DNA from: an uncultured Verrucomicrobiota bacterium
GTDB taxonomy: Bacteria; Verrucomicrobiota; Verrucomicrobiia; Opitutales; Opitutaceae
Direction: 5' to 3'
Length of the DNA: 6,848 nt
NCBI GenBank assembly: GCA_903919625.1
Contig: CAIXIZ010000135.1
Coordinates: 1-6,848, forward strand
Of the stretch, positions 1 to 5,894 are shown one piece after another (the stretch's first letter is position 1; the number at the start of each line of letters is the position of its first letter). A model generated the notes under the pieces. The model was not told the DNA's origin, made no database searches, and saw only the letters and a program-made list of their open reading frames with translations. A program made the position numbers and the translations under genes.

Positions 1-1337
1 CCTTCGCCCTGGGCAAGGACGTGCGACTCGTGATCTCCGACCCGACGCGCATCGAATCCCTCATCAAGCTGCATTATGGCGAGGACGAGGCCACCATGGA
101 GGATCTCCTGAATGACCTGACCAGCGAGACCCCCAACGAGGCGGCGGCCCATTCCGAAGGTGAGCTGCATGCCATGGCCGATCAGGCGCCCATCGTCCGC
201 TTCGTCAACCTGGTCCTGACGCAGGCCATCAAGGACAAATCCTCCGACATTCATTTTGAGCCCTTCGAGAATGAGTTCAAAATCCGTTACCGTATTGACG
301 GCTCGCTGTATGAGATGACGCCCCCGCCCAAGCACCTCGCGGTGCCCATCACCTCCCGCGTCAAGGTGCTCGCCAATCTCAACATCGCCGAGCATCGCAT
401 TCCGCAGGACGGCCGCATCAAGCTCACCATTGCCGGCCGGCCGGTCGATCTGCGTGTCTCGACCCTGCCCACCCAGTTCGGCGAATCAGTCGTGCTGCGC
501 GTGCTCGACCAGTCTTCGGTCCGGCTGGAAATGGGCGACCTCGGCATGGCGAAGGACGTGTTTGAAGGGGTCAACGAGGTCATTCGCCGGCCCAACGGCA
601 TCTTCATCGTCACCGGCCCGACCGGTTGCGGCAAGACCACCACCCTTTACAGAGCGTTGCGCGTCATCAACAGCCCCGACCTCAAGCTTCTCACCGCCGA
701 GGATCCGGTCGAATACGAAATCGAAGGCATCATGCAGGTGCCGGTCAACCATGCCGTCGGGCTCACTTTTGCCGCGGCGCTCCGCTCCTTCCTCCGCCAG
801 GACCCGGACATCATCATGCTCGGGGAGGTGCGCGATCTGGAAACCGCGCAGATCTCCATCCAGGCTTCGCTCACCGGCCACTTGGTGCTCTCCACCCTGC
901 ACACCAACGACTCGGCCGGGGCGGTCACCCGCCTCATCGACATGGGGGTCGAGCCGTTTCTCCTCGCCTCCACCGTCGAGGCGGTGCTTGCCCAACGGCT
1001 TGTGCGCCGCATCTGCACGCGGTGCCGCACCGCGGTTGAACCCCCGGCCGCGCTGCTCCGGCAGCTCAAGCTCGACCCGATCGAACTCGGCAAACGGGAG
1101 TTTTTCTACGGCAAGGGCTGCACCAGCTGCAATGCCAGCGGCTATCGCGGCCGCATGGGCATTTATGAATGGCTGCGCATGACCGAAGATGTGCGTGACC
1201 TCGTGGTCAAGCGCGCCCCCACCCTCGTCGTCCGCCAGAAGGCCATCGCCCAGGGCATGCGCACCTTGCGCGAAGACGGCATCCGTGGTATCTTTGACGG
1301 GATCACCTCCATTGAGGAAATCATCAAGTGCACCTGA
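1..1337 (+). CDS. pilB: Type IV pilus / type II secretion assembly ATPase (PilB/GspE family), 5' end outside the window
   Basis: Cytoplasmic hexameric ATPase that drives assembly of a type IV pilus or type II secretion pseudopilus through the inner-membrane platform protein encoded next. The frame is open to the left edge (Phe-Ala-Leu-Gly-Lys-Asp before the GTG at 21), and those residues read as the end of an MshEN/T2SSE N-terminal domain, so the GTG is internal. About 444 residues are visible; full-length relatives have about 560-580. Counting from that GTG: Walker A GPTGCGKTT at 199-207 (Lys205), Asp box TAEDPVEYE at 225-233, Walker B region DPDIIMLGEVRD at 261-272 (Glu269), His box GHLVLSTLHTND at 286-297, and a zinc tetracysteine CTRC (332-335) with CTSC (367-370). 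All catalytic motifs are intact. No pilT lies between this gene and the platform gene, unlike the common pilB-pilT-pilC order. GspE or MshE is the alternative name, and one operon mate cannot decide between them. Confidence 0.93.
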   Translation, partial: FALGKDVRLVISDPTRIESLIKLHYGEDEATMEDLLNDLTSETPNEAAAHSEGELHAMADQAPIVRFVNLVLTQAIKDKSSDIHFEPFENEFKIRYRIDGSLYEMTPPPKHLAVPITSRVKVLANLNIAEHRIPQDGRIKLTIAGRPVDLRVSTLPTQFGESVVLRVLDQSSVRLEMGDLGMAKDVFEGVNEVIRRPNGIFIVTGPTGCGKTTTLYRALRVINSPDLKLLTAEDPVEYEIEGIMQVPVNHAVGLTFAAALRSFLRQDPDIIMLGEVRDLETAQISIQASLTGHLVLSTLHTNDSAGAVTRLIDMGVEPFLLASTVEAVLAQRLVRRICTRCRTAVEPPAALLRQLKLDPIELGKREFFYGKGCTSCNASGYRGRMGIYEWLRMTEDVRDLVVKRAPTLVVRQKAIAQGMRTLREDGIRGIFDGITSIEEIIKCT

Positions 1338-1362
1338 AGCCATAGCCCCTTCCCTCTTCCCC

Positions 1363-2556
1363 ATGTCCACCACTGCCGCCACCCTGCCCGGAAAATCCGG
1401 CGTACCCGCCGCCAAAGCCGCCCCCAAGAAGGATTCGCCTGCCAAGGCCGCCGGGCTTTCCGCCGCCCCGCCCAGAAAGAAGAAAAAGGGGCCGATCACC
1501 TTCGGTGCCGCCGTGGGTGTGGCCGGGCTCACCGCCTTCACCCGTCAGCTCTCGACCCTGGTCAATGCCGGCATGCCCATCATGCGCAGCTTGGAGACGC
1601 TGGCCCGGCAGGAGAAGAACCTCGCCTTCAAAAATGTGATCGAAACCCTCGCCGACACCGTGCGCAGTGGCAGCAATTTTTCCGACGGTCTCCTGCAGCA
1701 CCCGAAGATCTTCGACCGGCTTTATATCAACATGATCAAGGCCGGCGAGGCCGGCGGCGTGCTCGGCACGGTGCTTGAGCGTCTCTCCAAGTTCATGGAA
1801 AAGGCCCAGAAGATCAAGGGCAAGGTCAAGTCCGCCATGACCTACCCGGTGATCATCGGCATGATCGCCGTGGTCATCGTCGGTGCGCTCATGGTCTTCG
1901 TCATTCCCTCTTTCCAGGGCATTTTCAATGACATGTTGAAAGGCAAGCCCCTGCCCGGCCTTACCGCCGCGGTCATCGCGGTGAGTGATTTCATCCAGCA
2001 TCGGATCGTGACCACCGTGCTCATCGTTGCCGGCATCGCCATCGCCTTCCGTTTTTTCAGCCGGAGCAAGTTCGGCATCAGGGTCATCGACTGGCTGCTG
2101 CTCCGCATCCCCGCGTTCGGCCCGCTCTTTCTCAAGGCCTCCATTGCCCGCTTCACCCGTACCCTGGGCACCCTGCTCTCTTCCGGCGTGCCCATCCTGC
2201 AGGCGCTGGCCATCCCGCGTGACACCAGCGGCAACATCCATGTCGCCAACGCGCTCAACTTTGTGCATGACCGCGTCAAAGAAGGTGACAATATCGCCAA
2301 GCCCCTCAACTCCACCAAGGTGTTTCCCGATATTGTCGGCTCCATGATCGAGGTCGGCGAGGAAACCGGGGCGTTGCCGGACATGCTCAACCGCATTGCC
2401 GACACCTACGACGACGAGGTGGACAACGCCGTGGGCTCGATCACGTCCATCATTGAGCCGATCATGATCGTGTGCATGGCGCTCGTCGTCGGCACCATCG
2501 TCATCGCGCTCTTCCTGCCCATCATCGACATCATCAAGGATCTCGGCAGCAAGTGA
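1363..2556 (+). CDS. pilC: Inner-membrane platform protein of type IV pilus / type II secretion (PilC/GspF family)
   Basis: Polytopic inner-membrane protein on which the PilB/GspE ATPase acts to insert pilin subunits. The ATG at 1363 gives 397 residues. It lies 25 nt after the ATPase stop; the longer in-frame reading from 1189 overlaps the ATPase gene and was not used. Two T2SSF repeats are visible. The first (about 58-182) has FTRQLSTLVNAGMPI and AGEAGGVL; the second (about 262-387) has FTRTLGTLLSSGVPI and VGEETGAL, so the repeats match each other. Hydrophobic segments lie at about 162-182, 213-230 and 364-388. Residues 1-45 are an Ala/Pro/Lys-rich, low-complexity tail ending in RKKKKKG. It replaces the usual 'Y-x-A-x-D-x-x-G' N-terminal segment of PilC. 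There is no Shine-Dalgarno sequence; the leader is pyrimidine-rich. The terminator at 2585-2609 ends the transcript. Confidence 0.93.
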   Translation: MSTTAATLPGKSGVPAAKAAPKKDSPAKAAGLSAAPPRKKKKGPITFGAAVGVAGLTAFTRQLSTLVNAGMPIMRSLETLARQEKNLAFKNVIETLADTVRSGSNFSDGLLQHPKIFDRLYINMIKAGEAGGVLGTVLERLSKFMEKAQKIKGKVKSAMTYPVIIGMIAVVIVGALMVFVIPSFQGIFNDMLKGKPLPGLTAAVIAVSDFIQHRIVTTVLIVAGIAIAFRFFSRSKFGIRVIDWLLLRIPAFGPLFLKASIARFTRTLGTLLSSGVPILQALAIPRDTSGNIHVANALNFVHDRVKEGDNIAKPLNSTKVFPDIVGSMIEVGEETGALPDMLNRIADTYDDEVDNAVGSITSIIEPIMIVCMALVVGTIVIALFLPIIDIIKDLGSK

Positions 2557-2584
2557 CCGCCGCCTGACCGCCAATCCCCTTGTC

Positions 2585-2609
2585 AGGCCGGCCCTCAGGC
2601 CGGCCTTTT
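2585..2609 (+). terminator. Intrinsic (rho-independent) terminator of the pilB-pilC transcript
   Basis: A perfect 9-bp GC-rich stem, AGGCCGGCC (2585-2593) with GGCCGGCCT (2598-2606), closes a 4-nt loop (CTCA) and runs directly into TTTT and then CCTTT. It begins 29 nt after the pilC stop. The U-tract exists only in the plus-strand direction, so it should stop pilC transcription. For the convergent minus-strand operon the same hairpin has no U-tract, so any effect there would be weaker. Confidence 0.85.
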
Positions 2610-2631
2610 CCTTTGGCGGGGGCAGGCCGCC

Positions 2632-3618
2632 TCAGGTGGGCGGTTTTGTCAGCAGAAGCTGGGAGTTGAGCCCTGGCAGACGCTCGGAAAACTCCCCGCC
2701 CGCCGCCTGGCGCAGGGCGCGCTGCACCATGCCCAGCTTCGCATCGAGGTTGTCAATCATGGAGACGAACACCGCTTCCGGTGTGGCCGCATAGACTGCG
2801 GCACCCCACTCCGGCTCGCCTTGGTGGGACAATATGATGTGCTCCAGCCGCTCCAGCCGCTCTGCATCCAATCGGCACTTCATGCCCGCTTTCCGCGCCA
2901 GTTGGTAGCCGAGCACGACATGGCCCTGCAAAATCCCCCGCCGGCTGCGTTTGGTGGCCAGCGTTCCCTCATATTCAATGGCCTTGCCGGTGTCGTGCAG
3001 CAGGACACCCGCCATCGTCAGGTCAGCGTCGACCTCCCGGTAGAGCGGCAGCAGCGCCTGGGCGGCGCGGGCCATATGCACCGTATGCTCCAGCAGTCCG
3101 TGCCGGTAGGCGTGGTGCATGGCAATTGCCGCCGGGGCCAGTCGGAAGGTGTCCCCCAGTTCGTCAAACACCGCCCGCGTGGTCGCCCGCAGTTCCGGAT
3201 GCCCGATCCCATCGATAAAGCGGTTAAGCTCCGCCCATAGCCCGGCCCCATCCTCCGGAGCAATTTCCACCAGCTGGTCAATCATGCCAGGTACGCCCAG
3301 TTCCGCCTCGGGTATTGCCGTCACGCGCGCCAGCTTGGGCGACAGCCGACCTTGGTAGAAGTCCACCTTGCCTTCGATGCGTACCACGGCGCCTTCCCCG
3401 GCACTTTTTATCACCTCAAATCCGGGATTGTCGCTGAAGACCGTGCAGCCAAACGACCCGGTCCGGTCCCCCAGGTCCACGCTCAAAAACGGGTTGCCGT
3501 TTGACGCCGTCTTGCCCGCTATTTTTTTCACCACCAACAGGGCGGCAAAGGCCCGGCCAGTCGCGTTTTCCAACGATTTCAGTTCACCAACCGTGCAGCT
3601 GGGGGCAGATTCAGGCAT
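2632..3618 (-). CDS. yhaM: YhaM-like 3'-5' exoribonuclease (OB-fold plus HD domain)
   Basis: Predicted metal-dependent 3'-5' exoribonuclease of the YhaM family, acting on RNA in the cytoplasm. The ATG at 3618 gives 328 residues, close to the roughly 314 of Bacillus YhaM. The frame stays open upstream to 3810 but runs into the preceding phosphatase gene with arginine-rich, non-homologous sequence, so the shorter start is preferred. Residues about 22-102 form an OB-type nucleic-acid-binding fold (VDLGDRTGSFGCTVF at 47-61, VRIEGKVDFYQGRL at 79-92). The HD domain follows: HHAYRHGLLEHT at 168-179, the diagnostic HD at 208-209 (LLHDTGK), QGH at 231-233, SHQGEPEWG at 264-272 and IDNLDAK at 288-294, all in YhaM order. 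It is the second gene of an operon with the phosphatase, whose stop lies 5 nt upstream. The nuclease function is inferred from family only. Confidence 0.88.
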   Translation of the reverse strand: MPESAPSCTVGELKSLENATGRAFAALLVVKKIAGKTASNGNPFLSVDLGDRTGSFGCTVFSDNPGFEVIKSAGEGAVVRIEGKVDFYQGRLSPKLARVTAIPEAELGVPGMIDQLVEIAPEDGAGLWAELNRFIDGIGHPELRATTRAVFDELGDTFRLAPAAIAMHHAYRHGLLEHTVHMARAAQALLPLYREVDADLTMAGVLLHDTGKAIEYEGTLATKRSRRGILQGHVVLGYQLARKAGMKCRLDAERLERLEHIILSHQGEPEWGAAVYAATPEAVFVSMIDNLDAKLGMVQRALRQAAGGEFSERLPGLNSQLLLTKPPT

Positions 3619-3623
3619 GATGG

Positions 3624-4283
3624 TCAGGGGTAATATTTTCGCCGCGCCTTCACCTGCACGAAGCGCCGTTCGGGCAGCACATAGGCGGTGAGGCTGCCGC
3701 CCAAGGCGCAGGCGGTATCGATGCCGGCGGACCACTTGAGCTTGTACACCTCGGGCCGGGGGGTGTGGCCATAGATGACAAAAGGCGGACCGCCCCAGAG
3801 GTCGGCCCACGCCGGGGCATCGGGCGCAGCCGCCCGTTTGGCCGGCCGGCCGTCCCGGTCAATCACCTGAATCCGGGTGACCACCTCGGCCGGCTGCTTC
3901 TGCCAGGGTTCGCCCGGCAGAAATCCGCCGTGGACGCAGACGACATTTAATTCCTGGTCCTCAAACGTGAGCGGCATCGCCTCCAGCATGGCCCAGTCAT
4001 CGGGGCGCAATTTTTCATAGGTGTCGAGATCGGTCTCCTTGAGGTATTTTTTGTCCCCCGTCCGGCGGTATTTGAGCAAACGCAGCTCGTGGTTGCCCAG
4101 CAGGGCCACCGCCCGGTGCTCCCGCGCGAGGTCGAGCACCCGCAGACTGTCCGGCCCGCGATTGATGAGGTCGCCGAGGAGCACCAGCCGGTCTTCCCGC
4201 GTGGGCAGCAGCTGCGCGAGCAGTTCGGCAAATTCGGCGTGGCAGCCGTGGATGTCCCCGATGGTGATGAGTCGTCCGTTCAT
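3624..4283 (-). CDS. PPP-family metallophosphatase (serine/threonine phosphatase or ApaH-like)
   Basis: Dinuclear-metal phosphoesterase of the PPP superfamily, 219 residues from the ATG at 4283. All signature blocks are present in order: GDIHG at 9-13, GDLINRG at 37-43, GNHE at 63-66, HGG at 118-120, GHTP at 172-175, then GIDTAC at 187-192 in the C-terminal strand region. The metal ligands (Asp9, His11, Asp37, Asn64, and His118 and His172 as candidates) are therefore all there. The length fits the small bacterial and phage-type phosphatases (PrpA/lambda phosphatase, about 220 residues) and the ApaH-like diadenosine-tetraphosphate hydrolases. Sequence alone does not choose between a phosphoprotein and a dinucleotide or other nucleotide substrate. 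It is the first gene of a two-gene minus-strand operon with the YhaM-like nuclease. There is no Shine-Dalgarno sequence before the start. Confidence 0.9.
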   Translation of the reverse strand: MNGRLITIGDIHGCHAEFAELLAQLLPTREDRLVLLGDLINRGPDSLRVLDLAREHRAVALLGNHELRLLKYRRTGDKKYLKETDLDTYEKLRPDDWAMLEAMPLTFEDQELNVVCVHGGFLPGEPWQKQPAEVVTRIQVIDRDGRPAKRAAAPDAPAWADLWGGPPFVIYGHTPRPEVYKLKWSAGIDTACALGGSLTAYVLPERRFVQVKARRKYYP

Positions 4284-4339
4284 GCTGAGGGCCGAAAAGT
4301 GCTGGCGTCGGCCCCGTGCTCACGCAACAAGAAACCCGC
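4284..4339. promoter_or_regulatory. Divergent intergenic region between the phosphatase operon and the conserved unknown gene
   Basis: This 56-nt spacer must hold the signals for two genes transcribed away from each other. I see no convincing -35/-10 pair on either strand and no Shine-Dalgarno sequence before either start. Its one clear structure is the inverted repeat listed separately. The regulatory role is inferred from gene arrangement only. Confidence 0.4.
4289..4314. repeat. Perfect 7-bp inverted repeat in the divergent spacer
   Basis: GGGCCGA (4289-4295) and TCGGCCC (4308-4314) are exact reverse complements separated by 12 nt. The repeat sits just upstream of the phosphatase ATG and before the start of the divergent gene. 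It could be an operator read by a dimeric regulator or a hairpin in the phosphatase leader. In GC-rich DNA a 7-bp match can also arise by chance. Confidence 0.4.
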
Positions 4340-4843
4340 ATGGACCCGCATCTTCCTCCCCTGGCCTCCGTCTGCGCCCTCTCCGGCCGGCCTTTTGCCG
4401 CCGGCGAACGCGTCACCAGTTTTCTTCTGACCAGCCCGTCACCGACCGGTGGGCTGACCCGCCATGACGTGCTGGAGACCGAACAGGGTGGATTTTCCCC
4501 TCCAGGCGTGGTCGCCTGCCAGTGGGTGCAGGAATTCAAATCCCGCCAGGGCGAACAGAACGCCGCCCGCCAGCTGCGGCTGACGGCGGAAAACCTGTTT
4601 CTCACCCTGGCTGATCCCGCCGCCGAACCCGTGCCCGCCACCCGCCGGTTGGTGCAATTTCTCGCCCTGCTGCTGGAACGGAAAAAGATCCTGCGGCCCA
4701 AAGGCCGCTCGGCGGACGGAAACGCCAGCCTCTTTGAGCATGTCAAAAGCCACCAGCTTTTTGAGGTGCCCGCCGCCGAACTCACTCCGGAGTTTTTTCT
4801 GTCGATTCAGGAGCAACTGGGTGCGCTTGTGGGCGTCAGTTAG
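4340..4843 (+). CDS. Conserved uncharacterised protein with an N-terminal CxxSG motif
   Basis: Function unknown. The ATG at 4340 gives 167 residues; an upstream GTG at 4316 would add eight and is less likely. The layout matches a family I associate with Planctomycetes and Verrucomicrobia: an N-terminal CALSGRPFAAGE block (12-23, resembling the C-x-x-[ST]-G-x-x-[FL]-x-x-G-E pattern of a small metal-binding knuckle), a tryptophan-containing stretch (CQW at 60-62, then EFKSRQG), a hydrophobic-basic block FLALLLERKKILRPKG (107-122), and an acidic C-terminus FEVPAAELTPEFF (141-153) with a final amphipathic helix. There is no signal peptide and no membrane span, so it should be cytoplasmic. Only Cys12 and Cys60 are present, so a complete four-ligand zinc site is not evident. 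It is divergent from the phosphatase operon and monocistronic, with about 200 nt to the next gene. It is probably a real gene; nothing supports a specific role. Confidence 0.72.
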   Translation: MDPHLPPLASVCALSGRPFAAGERVTSFLLTSPSPTGGLTRHDVLETEQGGFSPPGVVACQWVQEFKSRQGEQNAARQLRLTAENLFLTLADPAAEPVPATRRLVQFLALLLERKKILRPKGRSADGNASLFEHVKSHQLFEVPAAELTPEFFLSIQEQLGALVGVS

Positions 4844-5046
4844 CGGCCAACCCGGAGAGCCAGCTGCTATAAGCCGCCCTTCGGCCCATTCCCCGCCAAC
4901 GCCAATTGCTACGGTCTGGTGACAAACCGGCCGGGGCAAAAATGCATTTCGCCCAAGATTTGCGCTTGCGCGCTCCAAACCCGGACGATTGGCTGGCCGC
5001 AATTAGCCATTAATCCCCGTGCGCCCCTAAATCTCCGCCGCTCGGT
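4844..5046 (+). other. Intergenic spacer before the HD-domain/comM operon
   Basis: No gene is supported here. The only notable elements are a 10-bp palindrome AAATGCATTT (4940-4949) and a relatively A/T-rich patch around 4989-5014 that may contain the promoter (TTGGCT at 4989-4994 with an ATTAAT at 5009-5014, but the 14-nt spacing is too short for a standard sigma-70 promoter). No convincing terminator for the upstream gene was found; GCCG-CCCTT-CGGC near 4873 is only a 4-bp stem. Confidence 0.3.
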
Positions 5047-5892
5047 ATGCCACTCTCGACCGACACCACTAGTGCGTCCGCCGTTGCCGAAGCAATCTTG
5101 CTTGTCCATGGGCGTTTGTTTCCGGGATCAAGCGACACCTTGGTCCGTCGGCTTTTGGCCGACGTTGACGAATTGTTTAACGGACGGTACTTCGATTATC
5201 AGGCGGTTGACATCAAATATCACGACTACCGCCATACCCTGCAGGTGACGGTCTGTTATGTCGACCTCATGGCGGCGCGGCATGCGGCTGACAGTCCTCC
5301 TCCCATCTCCGCCCGGCAATTCGAACTTGGTCTCGCCGCCGTGCTCTTGCACGACACCGGCTACCTTAAGCTCCGTTCTGATCGCACCGGCACCGGGGCC
5401 AAATACACCTTTTGCCACGTCCTCCGCAGTTGCGCCCTGGCGGCTTCTTACCTGCCCACGGTTGGCCTGAATCTGGATGAGATTGAAACCGTGCTCGGCG
5501 CCATCCGCCGGACCGGTCCTCCTCCTGCCGGCGTCAACCCGCGTTTTCGCAACCTGGAGGATCAATTTATCTCCAGTGCCGCTGCCACGGCCGATTATCT
5601 CGGGCAGATGGCGGCATCGGATTATCCCGATGAACTGGGGATTCTCTACGCCGAATTTAATGAGTCCGATGACTTTACCGGCCAGCCGGCGCACCGTCGG
5701 ACCTTTCAATCTGCCGCCGATCTGGCCAGCCGCACCCCTGCCTTTTGGAGAAAAATGGTCAAACCCAAGCTGGAGCAGGACTTTGGGGCGGTCTACCATC
5801 TCCTCGATGCTCCCGACGGCACTAATTCCTATATTGACGCTATCAATCGCAATATGGCCATCATTACTGCCGCCGCTGCCGCTGCCCGTTGA
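5047..5892 (+). CDS. HD-domain metal-dependent phosphohydrolase with a phosphodiesterase-like motif
   Basis: Predicted phosphohydrolase of the HD superfamily, 281 residues from the ATG at 5047; the substrate is unknown. The metal-site pattern is complete: YHDYRHTLQV at 58-67 (His59, His63), the HD pair at 102-103 (AVLLHDTGYL), FCHVLRS at 122-128 (His124), and Asp183 in ATADYLGQ. The first block resembles the YHN-x-x-H-x-x-x-V signature of cyclic-nucleotide phosphodiesterases, so a cyclic nucleotide or other nucleotide is a plausible substrate, but this is inference. The C-terminal part (about 195-281) is less recognisable and ends in a low-complexity run of seven alanines before the final Arg. 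There are no membrane or sensor domains. Its stop is 2 nt before the comM ATG, indicating co-transcription and possibly coupled translation. Confidence 0.87.
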   Translation: MPLSTDTTSASAVAEAILLVHGRLFPGSSDTLVRRLLADVDELFNGRYFDYQAVDIKYHDYRHTLQVTVCYVDLMAARHAADSPPPISARQFELGLAAVLLHDTGYLKLRSDRTGTGAKYTFCHVLRSCALAASYLPTVGLNLDEIETVLGAIRRTGPPPAGVNPRFRNLEDQFISSAAATADYLGQMAASDYPDELGILYAEFNESDDFTGQPAHRRTFQSAADLASRTPAFWRKMVKPKLEQDFGAVYHLLDAPDGTNSYIDAINRNMAIITAAAAAAR

Positions 5893-5894
5893 TC

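Noticed and set aside
1189..1362. Longer start for pilC inside the ATPase gene
   Set aside because: The extra residues are out-of-frame translation of conserved ATPase sequence; the ATG at 1363 follows the ATPase stop cleanly.
486..1541. Long antisense open frame (351 codons) opposite the ATPase gene
   Set aside because: It is opposite a gene with every catalytic motif intact, its translation is Ala/Gly/Asp-rich with no recognisable family, and long antisense frames are expected in GC-rich coding DNA.
1324..2574. Long antisense open frame (416 codons) opposite pilC
   Set aside because: Its His/Asp/Gly-rich composition is typical of a codon-bias shadow, and it would overlap the complete pilC and part of the ATPase gene.
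2616..2632. GGCGG / CCGCC hairpin as the terminator of the minus-strand operon
   Set aside because: The stem is only 5 bp and no T-tract follows it on the minus strand.
3619..3810. N-terminal extension of the YhaM-like protein up to 3810
   Set aside because: The added 64 residues lie in the phosphatase coding region, are Arg/Leu-rich and do not belong to the OB-fold; the ATG at 3618 gives the family length.
4940..4949. AAATGCATTT palindrome as an operator upstream of the HD gene
   Set aside because: It is a single 10-bp palindrome about 100 nt from the start with no second site or matching promoter; kept only as a note in the spacer entry.
2632..5892. The two HD proteins, the phosphatase and the unknown gene as a nucleotide-signalling defence system
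   Set aside because: There is no cyclase, sensor or effector, the genes are in divergent units, and the YhaM-like and phosphatase genes have housekeeping explanations.
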